Shown piece by piece: positions 19,954 to 34,200 of a stretch of DNA of 64,000 nt. The stretch's first letter is position 1. The number at the start of each line of letters is the position of its first letter. Origin of the DNA: Ascaris suum (lineage: Eukaryota; Nematoda; Chromadorea; Rhabditida; Ascarididae); the NCBI GenBank assembly GCA_013433145.1, contig CM024171.1:9672065-9736064 (forward strand). Reading direction: 5' to 3'. A program made the translations under genes and the position numbers. Under the pieces are notes generated by a model. It saw only the letters and a program-made list of their open reading frames with translations, searched no databases and had not been told where the DNA came from.

Positions 19954-19988
19954 CTGTATGCTACGGTTGAAAGTTTCTCCAAGAAGCA
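19954..19988 (-). CDS. Tentative upstream exon of glutamine synthetase
   Basis: On the - strand this 35-base piece follows TTTCAG and ends in CAG before GTGGTATT. Its last residues, SIQ, would join in phase 0 to [11 protein letters not shown], matching the VQ/IQ-A-x-Y-I-W-I-D-G junction known in animal glutamine synthetases. The intervening intron would be 46 bases. It has no Met, so a further upstream coding exon would still be needed. The candidate rests on phase and position only. Confidence 0.35.
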
Positions 19989-21861
19989 CTGAAATTCCTA
20001 GCAGTATTTCTGGCTAACTTGTTAAAATTTCGCGGAAGATGTTGTTGAGATAGACCATTTTCTTTTCTCGCAGGTACCATTTTTTCGCTTCTGCAGGATT
20101 CGAGAAAACAATAAATGAATCAACTTTTGAACTGCATTTAATAGAGCGCTAAATGCCCATGTCGATATCCCTAAACAGCACTCATTTCATCGAAAATTGA
20201 AACACTTTTAAACACAAAAAGATGGAGATTCCACTTTCGTGCAAATTTCACCGCTGAGCGACCCAGCAAATACATCAAAGACGTTTTACTATACGTTTCA
20301 GAACTTACCCATATAAATGAGACATGTACAGCAAACAAGGAAAATAACGCCTTCACGGGTTTTCATTGATCCACTGGCCCGCAAAAATTTCACACAAAAG
20401 GTTTCTTTTGTTCACTGTAAAATGAAACGGATGCAAGCAAGCATCTAGGGATTTTCAAATGTCGGCAGCGCTATTTAATTTCGATGGATGAACGCATAAG
20501 AAAAGAATGCTTTATTTTGTAGATTTTATTGTTTATAGACCAACATATGAAAACTGTTCGCTCAAATAAGAAGAACCCAAAAAGCGCACTTTGTGCCATC
20601 TTTCCTGGAATGCCTCTCCATATGTCTTCTTTCACCACTGCCGGCAAACATGGAGGATCATTGCACATTAGCTTGAAGCAACCGTTGTAAAATTCATTAA
20701 AGAATGAGGCATGGATGCACTGGGAACCAAGAATTGAATTCAGACGACCTTAAAGGGGATTTCATGGAGCAGCTGAACTATATTTGCAACATCGACAGCG
20801 AAACAGTACCAATAACATTTACAATGCAATTAGCACAAGGTGCTCTAGTGTATGACTGACTTTATAGTTGACATCAAAGCAAAAAATACAACTTCAATTG
20901 TGACTTATTCCAGGATTTTCCAACTTTAACAGCTGCATTTGCTGAAATTATTTTGAGGAATTTTGTATTGAAATCAGTTGCCAGCTGTATTTTTAAACCA
21001 GGGTTAATCGTGCTTTTAGCATTTTTCACAATAAGATCAAATTTAAATTCAGGAAGTACCAATTTTGCAGTTTGCACTCACGAATTACAATTTGCGGTTC
21101 ACAAACCGATAGGCTATAAAGATGTGCTAACGTTAAATTGACGTATTTCGAGTTGTTGTGGGATCATCATCACAAAATTACGACTGAGAGATGACAATAA
21201 TGATATTTGTTGAACGCGATCAGCACAATTAAGACTTCTGACTTCTCAATTGAATAGGTGGTAAGAACCTCGGGTTCTTTAATTTTCTCGAGATTCTTGA
21301 ATTCGAAGAAAATCTCAGTTGGCTCTTCAAAACATCGGTATATCGAAGCATCTTCGTTGCTCTTCACTGCCATCTCCATCACGGTGGAGTGAGTGAATGG
21401 AAAACAGTATATAGACAACCTTTTCTATTTAGTGAGATCATTAAAAAAAAGAATGAACGCTTCGCCACTCCTGCAAGTGTTCACCAAAATCGTCGATCAT
21501 TATTGCAAATGAGCAATATTGCCAAACAAGCAAGAAGAAACCCATTATCATTAGTCACACAAAATATTAAAAGAAACGAATGCGTATCAACAATGAGAAT
21601 AATCTCTTCACGCCTTTTCAACGTTAAATTGCATTCAAATGACGATGCAGATTCCAGTATTAAGAAATTTGCAATTGGAAGTGATATAAATTAAATGTAA
21701 TTTATGCAATTCGCATAACGTAATATGAAGAAATATTTTAATATATGTAATATGCAATACGTAATATCAAATAAAAAGTAGATTTAAATAAAATTCGCAG
21801 ATTTTGCGAGAACAGTGTGCCGATTTATTGGATTCGTTGTTGTGGATGTGCTAAAGCATGA

Positions 21862-21882
21862 TCAAAGTGTGAAACACTTTGA
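21862..21882. repeat. Small perfect hairpin, 9-bp arms, 3-nt loop
   Basis: TCAAAGTGT, then GAA, then ACACTTTGA. Perfect dyad symmetry is seen directly. It could be a binding site for a dimeric factor or chance in AT-rich DNA. Confidence 0.6.
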
Positions 21883-24800
21883 CTATAGGGATGCGACATA
21901 TAAGGAAGCATTTTAAAGGTTCCTTTAGATTCTCCGAAAATATTCTGCAAAAATCGTATCATTTGCAGCGTTCATGTGTTATTATGGCTTTTAAATTTGA
22001 GAAAAATGCACCTTTTTGGTCAAAGCAATTTTGGGAGGATCATTCAGCAAGAGAGGTTCAAAGTAACCGAAATACTTGCGAACGCAAAGGGAAAACAGCA
22101 ACGTAAACTGAGTCCATTTTGCAACAGGCTCTACCTCTAAGCTAAATAAGACTTTGCGGGACAAGCCTCTGGAATTATATGGAAAACACCATTTGCAACA
22201 TCTTCTACTTAATAAGAGACCGTAAACAACACTATCACAATAAAAGATATAACCGAAAGTGTGATAAACCAAGAGCAGCTAACGAAGATTCCACAACAGT
22301 CGTTTGTAGGGGGACGGAATGGATATATGAGCGATACCTGGCACTTGGTGGGATGCGGTTTGAGCCCAAGAAACTGGTCGACGATCGTTCTAGCCAGTGG
22401 TAGACGTATATGGTAGTTGGATAAAGGCATCCTGCAAAAGCCCGTAATTGCACTGAGCATTCGCTCTATTTGTGATATACGCAACTAGATCGTATGCAAA
22501 TGACGCCAGAACGAGCTCGGTTGCATTCATTAGGACAGCAGCCTGGAACAAAAGCAAACATCTGAACAATTCACTTGGAATATAATATATATGGGCATAT
22601 CCCATCATCCTCGGTTTGAACCCCCTACTACCTCTCTTTCAGCTGAAGGTGGTATAGGTTTATTGAGGACAACTCTGGGATGGGCGAAAAGAGAAAGTAT
22701 GACGTTGGAGAGACTGATTACCTCGATTTTTAATAAACTGTTCACAGTTCTTCAAAAAGGTAAATAAGTTGTCGCAGAGCTTACTGCGATCGTTATGAGT
22801 GGATTCTGAACTTTGTGGGCTGATATCTAATCGATTGGGTTTCTTTACGGAAATTTTCATCTGTTAACTTCACCTGTTAAAATGATCAGTATCGATGGCG
22901 CGTAAGCCGACATGTCACTGACGCAATCACTAGAAACAACATTGAATTAGGGAAGGCTCTTGCGTAGTAAATAAACACCGTCGACGGCTGAAGTTTACGA
23001 TTAGGTGGCCTATTCTAAAGGTTGAATTTCCGATTATGGGTTTAATTAACGCACAGGCATATTGATTTGGTTTAAATAATGCTATAATTACTTGTATATG
23101 CGGGTTCTATAGAGCGGAAAGATGTGAGGATTTGATTTACACATCTTATGTCGCAGTATATCATTCAAGATTAATCAGTAATCAAAGTAATGAAAAACCG
23201 GATTAAGAGTACCGATTTATAATGTCAAGTAGAGGAAAAGCATTGTAGATTTTAGCAAAAAGAAATTACTGGGAATTAAGCGCCACCTTAGAAAGATTCA
23301 TATTAAAATGCGTTTGAAACCGAAGGCATAAGAAGGACTTCTTACTGAAAGCGAGAGGCACACAACACTTGAGCACAAATAAGCCACCCACGAGTACGCC
23401 ATCTACGACCATGAGTGGTGCACAGTCTACACAGCAATCTCGCAATCTTCGTTCCTACGTCTTAAAGCCTGCTCAGCGTTCTTCTTTGTTATTGGTTTTG
23501 ATCGAATGTAGGCAAACAAACGTCCTTCTGAATGATCTTGGCTGTAAATGAACGGTAGAGGCGCATAGGCAAGTCTAGCCTTTATGTCATCGGTCGTTTG
23601 GAACTCCTTTCTCGTATGCTGTCTCAAGCATACCGCACAAGAAAGTGAAAGTACCAACTGCTTGCGGTTAGCGGAGATAAAAACGCACTAGTTAACACCA
23701 AGGCAAAGGTCAGGGATTGTTTTTCCCAGCATATAAAAAGTCACTGGAAGTAGCGAGACATGGAAGATTACATCCAGGACTGAGAGGCGATCTCGAACAT
23801 TAGAGGAAATCTGTTGATAACCCATTGTCAAGCTTATGCTATAATCAGTACTAATGCACACATCTGAAGATTGAAAACTACGAGTGGCGTTTAGCAAGTT
23901 TATTGCAATCTATTCGAAGAAATAAGTCAAACATTCAAAGAAAAGGATGAAAAGTGGAAAAACTGAACAAAAGAGACTACTAATGAATGCTTGTTGTTCG
24001 ATCAACAAGCGAAATGTTGACATTCTTCATGTCGATTAGTGCAAAACGTTAATTATCGGATGAATTCGCTAAAGAAAAATTGCTGCTTCTGTTTTATGCA
24101 GATTTCACATCTCCTCCTTAGTAGTGATGATCGCACTCAGCGCTCTCTTTGCTCTCAAAGAACGCTATGGAATTTGCATCATTGGTTACTCGCTCATACG
24201 AATAAAAACTTCGAACGACAAATTACGCACTAAGACTTTCAATTTTTTATTTTTTACTTACGTTTATATTTCTGATGAAATTACGACTATTCTGTTTAAC
24301 GATCAGATTGAAGGATTTTATTTATTAAGCTTGGCGAGACGTGGAAGAATAATGTGAGAGTTTGGAAGGCGATCTCTTTAAACATCAAATGACCCATTCA
24401 TGGATTTGATATTTAGGCTATGAGGCTGGGATTATATGGCTGCGGCCCCGAACTACGGTGGTGATGGCATGAGGTAAAAGAATTACATGTGAAAAACAGG
24501 CTCCGATCTTGAAAAAAAAATTGCGATTCACCATTTAGAAGGAAAAATCCAGGTGGATAAAATTTCGGAGTTGACTAGCTAGCAGAGAACAGTTTCGATT
24601 CCATTGAAGAAATATTTGAGCACTGATAAGGATGGCAGCGATCTTCGGTAACAAAAGATAGCAGCAAAGGCTTATATGACTTCTAAACCAGCGAACAGTC
24701 AGACGTGCAAATGCATACCCACCTACTGGTATTCTGATAAATTTAATGCTCAATACTATTAGTGGTATCAGTGATACTAAAGAAAAATAACGCAATATCA

Positions 24801-24891
24801 ATCAACAGAAGAAAAAACAACAGATTTCATTTCCGTATGCGTAAATCAATGCAAAAATGCCAATACTATTCACTTCAAACTTTTCATTCCA

Positions 24892-25640
24892 AAATCTTTC
24901 AGCTTATGAGAATTCAGCACTTTGTGACCGTAATTGCAATCTGATGTGATTTGCACCACTATTCAGCTACAATAATGCAAATTCTCAATTCACAATACTT
25001 CTAAGTATAACAGCAATACACAGTGTAATGCAATATCGATATTTATTGTCGTCGAAGGTAAAGTAAGCAAAGATCGGTTTCCGATTTTGGTTTTATACCG
25101 AAACATTCATTGAGAAATGTGATTCTTGGATTTAGTTTACATCTCAATGCATTCCGTTCCCATTCTCAGCGTGCGTGAGTGAATTTGGTTCCCTCGTTAT
25201 AAATGACTATATCAGACAATTCCATCAATTGAAGAGAAATAAAGATGATGCCGAAATATATGCAGGTGAGAAATTTTAAATGGCTGATGGGATCTGAAAT
25301 TAAAAGAGATGGAAAGCAGGTTTTTAGACAGTAGAATGATGGAAATATTGAAGGCAGATAACCGAGAAATTTAAAAGGAAGTTGAAAATGGAAAAATGCA
25401 TTGAAAAAAACCTCCATGAAATTAGAAAAAAACCGGGGATGAGATAAAACTCAAGAAAAAGAAGCAGGAGTCAAAAAATTAATTTACAAACTATTAGAAA
25501 TGGTTGCGGTTTCGATTTCAGTTTTCAAAAAAAGAATCACAGGAAAATTGTCATACGAAAAAAAACGAAACGGAAAAATTCAAGGAAGACGGGGGAAATT
25601 TTCAACCGGAAATCTTTCAGCTTATGAGAGTTCATCACTT
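24892..25640 (+). repeat. Direct repeat pair about 0.7 kb apart
   Basis: The segments 24892-24922 and 25610-25640 match at 29 of 31 positions, both beginning AAATCTTTCAGCTTATGAGA. The match is too long for chance in this composition, so they are likely traces of one dispersed element or of a local duplication. The DNA between them does not obviously repeat. Confidence 0.6.
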
Positions 25641-28042
25641 CGCGTGAGATATACGCGATGCTAATAATTTGCATATCAACATCGCTAATAACTTGAAACT
25701 ATAACAGCACGAATTTTCCGATTCGCTTCACCACTAGTGATGAATGGCGGAAGAATCAACTACCAGTATTTCAATTAGAAATAAAGAGGCAACTCCAAGT
25801 CCTCCAAGATGAATTAAGCACACAGTATCTCAAACGAATAAAAGCGATAACTGCAAAACATTGCGATTTGGAAGGAAAGAATCACCTAGCCAAGAACTTA
25901 TTAAATATGCCTGGAATATGGACGATGCCGGTCTATTCCAAGCAATAAGTAGTGCTGCGTTATGGGTGCATTGTTAATGCCAAATTTTGAGAATTGCTTC
26001 ATCGAGCTACCCCTTCCGCCACCAACAACATAAAAAGCAGCTGTGTCATACATCAGCTTCCCTCTCCCAGGCCTCTCTCCCTCTCCTTCACAATGATGGG
26101 AAATCTATATGCAAATTATGAGACACAGTCGGGGGCACAGAGCCATAAGGAAAGTTAGGCAGCTTTGTGGAAATAAGCACAAACTACAATTCACTGACAA
26201 AACTAAATCAAAAGTACAATGCGCAAAGATCAGGTGGTTCACTGCTTTCACCACTCTCCATAGGTCTCCTAAAATGTGCTACGCCTGTTTTTCCGTTGAT
26301 ACGCACAGTTTAAACTGAGAATTTCATCAAGTTTGCCGGGATTGCGCTCGTTTCCAGACTATTTATTGCACTCAATTGACGTTTTCCAAATGGGGGCCGA
26401 TAAAAATAATAAAATCCAACTGCGAAAATGAGTCGATCGTTCTTTTTCCTTCTCATTCCACCATCACAAAATTGGACAGTTATGTCAGAAGTTGCAATTG
26501 AGAACGATTTTATTTTTGTTTGGGAGAACTGAAGCTTGGCATCAGGGCGCGAATGAGATACGTGGAACCGGAAATTAAATCAAAGGCACTCTTCAGAACA
26601 AAAAACATTTCGGAGCACCTGTCGTTTGTCAACTTAAGTTAGTGAACAATCGAGGATGCACGATAAGTTGATGGCACGACATGTGCTTGTGGTTTCTTGA
26701 AAATCGAAAAACTAATGGCCAAATCTTTAAGGAAGCAAGTGCAAGAGTTATAATCAGAATGACCTGCTTCTCTGTCACTCGAATGAGTTATACTAGTCCA
26801 GAGCCAAAAAAAATTAGATTTGTTCCGTACATATTGACTGAGGCCACATTTCAGGCCTCTATCCGTTACAGCACAAAACTAATTTGCGGATTTTATGGCA
26901 AGTTTGAATGTAAACCATCCTTAAAGAAGATGATCAACCGGAATGAAGCTGGATAACTGCAATGAATGAAGCTGGATGACTGTAATCACCGCTGATATAG
27001 AATACACCCACAAGGTTCTACAGCCATAGATTCTCTGACTCAGGAGCACCAAATACACATACACTGAAATAAACGATGCAAGAAAATGCACAGAAATACT
27101 GCGACTGACAGAAAATTTAAACGCTTAAATAACTGGTTACAGGTAATGAGCGCAAAATCATTCGAGAAGGAGAAGCAAGCAGCGTGTGCAAATTAACGTT
27201 TTTTTTGCATAGAACAAAAAAAAGAAAATTTAACCGATTGTGCAAAATTGCATCAACAATGCTTCAGAGTTGATGACGCTTTATTATGAAAAGAAGAAAT
27301 ACTAATTTCCAGCTCAATGTGAACATATGAAAGACGCATCAGCATATATTAATTCGAGCATTAAAGACACATCAAATATGCGGCAAACAAAGCTAGAAAA
27401 TGTGCGAAATAAACGCTCGACTGAAACGATGAGAAGCACTGATGCTACTGCATTGCGCTGGATTCCGCTCGAATATATCGATTGGTGGTTACGTGCATTG
27501 ACTCAACAACAACACCGAAAAATTGCTTGAAAAATTCTCTTCAGAGCGCTAATAGCAGCGAAATTATGTAAGCGGCACGTAAAACCTGAAGGAGTAAAGT
27601 AGATTATGACTGAAGTAAAGTATCTATGCAAATAGGAAAGTCTATAAATGACAATCTGAAGTTATATGACCAAATTCGTTACTTCCATTACAATATCGCC
27701 TTTACTTTCATTACAGCTTCTTCCGAAAGTTCGCTGCTTATCGCGGTCTCGAATATACGTTTAATACTCAGTATTTGGCTAACTGAACTAAATAATAATA
27801 TTGAATAAATTTCGACAAAATCCTACTTTACACTGTGTCAGTTTTAGACTGTAATGTCTACCGACCAGCATAATCGAAGCGAGCGTTGAAAACTGAGAAG
27901 AGAGCAGGAAAACCGCTCAACACACTACCCCAATTCGCATGCACGACCTCAATCGACTCTTCATGTTGTCGAAGGATGATCTCGAGCACACACCAGAATG
28001 ATTATATTGGATGCATTTTGCGAGAGTGCCCGACATATGCAG

Positions 28043-28265
28043 CCATCATAGACTATGTGAGGAACACGGTGGAGCAGTCATATTGATGCTTAGAGAGTCC
28101 TCACAACGCGGGGAGGCAGCCGATATGTGCAAAGCGAGAGGACTGCGAGCTGCGATTTTTGTGGGAGAGAGAGCGTGCACTGAGAGGCATTTGAGAGAGG
28201 ATGTGCTCTCCGTCAGCTTGCTAGCCGATATGCAGCTATGGGGCATCATCGATCATCGTGCAACT
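28043..28265 (+). CDS. Orphan exon-like ORF of unknown function
   Basis: An open stretch of 74 codons bounded by CATATGCAG on the left and a strong donor, ACT then GTGAGTAC, on the right. It is GC-richer than its neighbours. The translation has a balanced composition with phrases such as CEEHGGAVILML, AADMCKARGLRAAIF and LLADMQLWGIIDH. No family was recognised and no partner exons were found on either side. It may be an isolated exon of an unannotated gene, a decayed gene fragment, or chance. Confidence that it is coding is low. Confidence 0.25.
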
Positions 28266-31200
28266 GTGAGTACTTTCACAAGTGCAGCCCGTTGAATTGC
28301 TTGTTGGAGGAAGTTTATTTCTCTAATAAACGGGCAAATATGTGTCTGGTTCAGGTGTTTCTGGATAAGATCCAAATTTGTACCCACATCCAAGGAATAA
28401 AATGTTTAAAAAGTGAGTCCACATTCAAGGAAGAATGCGTTTTTATGCAATATCCAGAAACTTTCGTCGAAGATGGGAGTGCAAGTTTTGGTGGGCATCG
28501 TAGTGTTGCTGATGTCTACAACTGCCATAGAATTTACACATGCAAAACTGGGTGTATAGTCGGTCGACCGCGACAGCAAAATGTATATTTATATGCTGAT
28601 TCTTATAGCCGGTCGGTTTCTAAAAGCGCGATTAGGCGTCGTTTCAGTACTTTGATGTTTTTTTTCAAGAGTACATTCTGGTAACGCTATGTCTGCACAT
28701 CGAGTTTGGCTCGTTGAGATCGAATAAGAAAGGCGTTTCATTCGATCAGCAAACAAGACATTAACGAACAAATTGTGCCAGGACGTCAGATATGCAATCG
28801 ATAGTGAAAAGAAGGACGAGTAGCGATTATGTGAATTTTTTTCTAAATTGCCCGTTCCCGTCACAGGTGAGTCGAGGATGACAAGGTACAGCAAAGAAAG
28901 GGAAAAACCGAACGCAACGGACGGAGGTGACCTTGCAAGGGCATTTTTTTAGGTATGAACAACCAGTGAGGTATTTCTTTTCATCAGAAGCCTTTCAATA
29001 TATTGTACGAGATTAGCATTTCAACAGAACAAACGAGATTGTCCGTAACGTTCATTAAGTCCTTTGACCATATACTTTTTTTCCCAGCGGCTTTCATTAA
29101 AATGTCGTAGTTTTTAATTGTATTTTATTTCGTGGGTCTGTTCATCGCATAATTTTTCAAACCCACATTTGTTTTTCTGTGAATTCGCTTCTCTCAATGA
29201 GAGCCTTTCAATAGTGAATAATGGTAAGACCGAGTAGTGAATAATTTGAGACTCTTCATTTTCGCATAAATCCATCAGGGCGCAGTAACTCTTTAAGATG
29301 GGCCTATACATTCAGTAAGCAACATACGTAACATTTTACTATTGTACAGATGATTACTGCATAGCTGAAAGTCAAAAAAGGATCGTGGATTGTTAAAAAC
29401 CTATCGTTTTTGTGAAATATTGGTGGGAAACGCACATTTTAACCGCATTCCAGGTCAAAAAAAAGGATTAAAAATGGGAAACATAAGGCCGTCGTCAACT
29501 TAAAATATTTCTAAGAAATACAGTACCAATAAACCGAAAAATATAAAACTATGAATACGAAGGCTTGTTCTTGACAACAAGAGCACATCTTCCAAGCTAA
29601 TGAGAACTAGGAACATTTGAACTGGAAAGCAGAATGGCGCGTTACTATCTGCATTCAAAAATCTATAGGTAGAGGAAAAAAATAGACCGAAGATAAATTA
29701 GCGATGCATAAAAGAAATAAATCAAAGATGTATTTTTCCATGGATCTGTCCACGCTAGGATATACATTTATTTTGCGGGGTAAGCTCAGGAAGGCGATTG
29801 TTTACGATGTGGGGCTACTTTACTGATAGCTGTAGCATTTTGGTGCAGTTCTTCTTCCAGTCCCACTTTCTCGCCTTCTGCACCTCCTTCGCAAAACTCG
29901 CAAGTCAGCAACCTATCTCATTGATTGTGCTCCAATGACGCTAACATAGGAATGATTCATGCTACGTATTGATTTCCATTAAGCATTCAGAAACTCAAAG
30001 TGGTATGAAGCAATGTGCCAACAGAATGCGCTTCGAAAACTAAAAGCAGCCTCAACGTCAAGAAGTTTACGCCGAATGGTACAACTTTCTCGCAGTAATC
30101 GGTTTTGCTGTTATTTTATTTCTCCAGATGACAGCAAAAATGGGCATCGGATATTTTTTTGGAGTAATGCTATTTTATATATAACCTCATTAGTTATGGT
30201 GCTGCTATCTTAGCCGATATATCCCTCCATATTAGAAATCTGCAACGATTCCTGTAGGAATTTTATAAGCTATTCATTCTGTGTAGTAACCTCAAATAAG
30301 CTGAATTTTTATGCAGACAACCAGATTCTCTAACCGCTATCCCATTGTTTGAGAAATTTTAGACATTTCTGGTTTCACTACCTAAACAGAATAGTTGGCA
30401 ATAGGTAGGAAGAAGTCGAGTTGGACTTCAAATTCGTTCTCTGATAACCTCAAAAAACATTCGAAAACTCAAACGACATCTTTGAGGAGATCAGGTTTTG
30501 CTCTAACAGAACCGAAGGCCGTAAGGAGAAGGAAAGGATGAAGCGGAGATGGAGTCTACTGAAGGTGTGGTCGTAAGATTAGGCGAATAAATGAAGCACG
30601 TGGTAGGAGAAGCCTGCAGAGTATAATAACAAATTCTCTAGACAGAAATCGGCATCTGTGAAGAACATGTGCTCATCATTGACGCAAACAGTTTGTGAGA
30701 AATGCAAGAGGGTTGTCCGCAAAAAAAGTGATATTGTGCTTGCACAAGAAGTCAGTCTTAAGGGTTGTCTAAAATCTCTTCTCACAACGTTTCTTCAAAT
30801 GAGTATACGCATCGTAGCTTATTTAAGCGCACAAATTTGAATAAAACATATTATGAATTAATTTCGCTGCGGGCAAAACTGGTTTGCCCTTCTCAACTAG
30901 AAAAAGTTTGTAGTTTGCCGAAAACGAAAGACATTTGGATTAAACTATGAAGAAGAACTACGCAATGAAAGCGATCATGGAAAAACAAGAAACATGGGAA
31001 ATTGTGCAACTTGATGTTGCGCATTTTTCGACCCGCTTCGCCTGTGAAGGCCCTCTGTGTTTGCATGTTCTTTTGCATAAGAAAAATACGCAAATATTTA
31101 AAATTATCTACATGTCCTTTGCAATGCCGACATGAATGCACGGCCTGCTTAAAATGAACGGAAAAGCCCGCTAGGTTGATAGCAGAATGTGCGCTTTTGC

Positions 31201-34200
31201 AGTCGTGTTCATCGGATCAGCCAGTTTTTCGTAAACTGTCGAGTAATAATGAAATATGTTGGAATACACATTCGTGCACTTCCACATTTCTACGAACAGC
31301 TGATATTGCTCTCATAAAAACCCACAAACAACTCGATTATCCCGACTTAATCAGTTTTCAAGCCCGTTTTAGTATCTATAAACTTTTTACGAGTGGAGTT
31401 AAAATTTAGTGTGAGAGTGAGAGGTCTATACTTAATGAGACTACATCCCACTATATTTCTAATTCCGACTTCAACGATTCTCGTTGAGAATCGAAGAGAC
31501 AGATAGACAAAAGTGCCTGCACACAAACGGACAGACGGGAAGTCTTAAAGGCTTTCAAAAGGGAATTCGCTCACTAAAATGTTTACAAGTAAACCTTGCA
31601 CAAGGGTTACTAATTTCGAATCATTTTCCTCATCAACGCAGAGAAATTCTCTATCTTTTGTTTGTTCAAAGTTAAATACTAGGTTAGTGTTAGGTTAAGT
31701 TGAGTGTTTGTATTTTTTTTTTGCAGTGGAGATAGCAGTTGTACCGAGGATGAGCTTGAAGTGGAATTGCTATAGTGGAAACGAACCTCGAAAATTGGCG
31801 TAGGGTGGTCTGGGAAGAGGATGGGAGTAGAGAGAGAGAGGGAATGGTGAGAAGTGAATTTGTAAGAGCAGTAAATAAATTTATTTCTTAGTGTGCTTCA
31901 ACAAGGATAGAGGGTGCAGAACAATTGCAGTGTAATGATTAAAACTGTATAAAACGTGCAAAGTATGGCTCCAATGCGAAGCACCTAACGGTAAGCCACT
32001 TACGATAGAGGCCAGGCCTAATATGATACACCAGGTGTTTAAAGTGATGCGGTATAGTCACGGAATTAGCAGAAACGAAAAAAAAAATAAAGCAAATTCA
32101 GTTGTATTGTGATTATTCTTCTGATCTAGAAATAACAAAAATGATGATGAGTGGAAAAATCAGCGCAATCAAATCACGTTGAGAAAAACCATCACGAAAA
32201 AGTTTTGCAAAAAGTCATACATATGAGAAGAAATAATGAGAATAAGAAACCCTATAGCGAAGTGAAATCTTGCAAATTTTAAAGCAATTCGGAGTTTACT
32301 TCGTATCATTTTAAACTATTGCTCACTGTAAAGTAAGACTTGTTAAATTTGGCCCCTTGTTGTAGGCAATGAGTGTAAGGTACATTTAATCAACCACGCA
32401 CTTTGCTCCAATAATACTGTCTAGACTACAGGCCGTATCACCTATTGTAATAGCATCGAGCAAAACATAAAACCGCTATTGTGAATATGGGGCAATTAGG
32501 AAGAAAACGTTGTAGGCGGGCACGCTAAAAGTGATTAGGCAGAAAAAAAGTTACTGAGCCTATCAGTTTATATATGCGCCCATCTGTCAATCTATAATAT
32601 CAGATCGCGCTTCATCTAGCAGATTACATCTAAGAATATGCAAAGCTAGCCAATAGGTATAACTTCCATACACACAATTTCGAGTGATAATATCACGAAT
32701 GAGAGCTATCATCTGCTGCCATCATTTTAGTCGATATCCACTAATTATTATCGATTCTGCTAGCTTGCAATTACAGTTTACGATATGATTCAACTGTGTT
32801 CGATACTCAGATCATGGAATTCAAAATAGCCGATACTGTTGATTTCTCGAAAGATTCGAGCTGAAACTTTCGTTTTGTTGGGTCGTCTCGAGGATCACCC
32901 GTCTGCCGTAAGTGAGCTCGTCGTTTTCTTCAAACGTAGCACTCAATTTCAAAATGCTAAAAGATTCATCAAAGAAATGTTAGTATTTTCCTTCGTTTCC
33001 TTTCTACTTCCTTCACTTCATTATTGAACAAAATCGTCCTTATTCTTCTAACATTGCTTACCTATTTCTGCTTTCTGTCATTTGCAATAACTTCAACGAT
33101 CACTGGCAGTCGTTCGCTACCAACTGATTCGTCACCCACAGAGCCACAACTCATGTAACTTGCGCATTCATCCTCAAACACCTAAAGTTTCGATCTCTAA
33201 ATTTCTCTTCGCAATCTCTAAACGATTCTCTCAGTATTATTAATTTCTTATTTGCACAAAAGCAATCGAAAAATCTACAAGTATTATTACTGCAAAATTA
33301 GCACCAAAATTTTCAAAAATTCCCTATAGTTCACGAAGCTTCAATTCATTTATTCGGTGAAGAGTGTAGATTTTTTATTTTTTTTTCCTTAAAGAGAACA
33401 CTTTCAGCGACCGCCTCGTCTCCTCTTTATGATTTTAGTAATTGAAAGTAAAGAATACAGCAAAACAGCAAATGCTATTATGCGCTCTAACACTAAACGA
33501 TGAATAATTGGAACATATGCATGCATGCACATTTTTATACGATATGGAGGATTCTGCTTTGCATCACGTGTGGGTGATTAATAGAGCCTTCTCAAAGAAA
33601 AACATGGGTCCTTTATAAACGACGTGTCCTTTATAATGCGTAATTCTAGATGCCATTTTTGTTGCTAGAATTTATCCAAATAAAAAATAGCTTGTAAAGG
33701 CGTCCATCTCTTTCGAATGTAGGCTCCATATTTCCGGTCATGCAATAGCTAGCATCTTTGCAAAAGGTAACGGCAAACTATTGAGAGAAAATATTACGGA
33801 AATCTAAATGCCTATAAACTGTCAACAAAATTTAATAGCCTTCGTCCTCGTCCATCCTATCGTAATATCAGTTTGTTAACGGAATATTTGCCAAAGTTCA
33901 TAGCAATTGTTATTTTTGAAGAAATTTCTCTTGAATGATTTATTCGGATCATATTTGGAAAAATTTTTATTTCAGAAGGAGTCTTGAGAATAAACATTGC
34001 CATTTTCGAACTTTTTTGATGGTTTCCAACGAGTTTCCTCATTGTGTGTAGGTAACGATGGCAAACAGAAATCATACATAGAAATGAACATGAACTCGGC
34101 TTTTAATTAAATCGTCCAACATAGCGGATTGCCTTCATCGACGTTTGGGTGTTACCGCTGCAAGACAGAACGATTTGAGAGTCGGCGAGCGACGAATTCA

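Noticed and set aside
22209..22484. - strand ORF containing DQFLGLKPHPTKCQ
   Set aside because: No family was recognised. The two overlapping frames look like repeat-derived DNA rather than a gene.
22600..22640. tRNA B-box-like GGTTTGAACCCC
   Set aside because: No A box, acceptor stem or anticodon arm could be drawn around it; similar GGATTCGAAC at 58926 also fails.
32839..33027. Exon-like + strand segment ending at GTAAGTGAG
   Set aside because: The donor is good, but the reading frame before it is short, with no acceptor or recognisable peptide.
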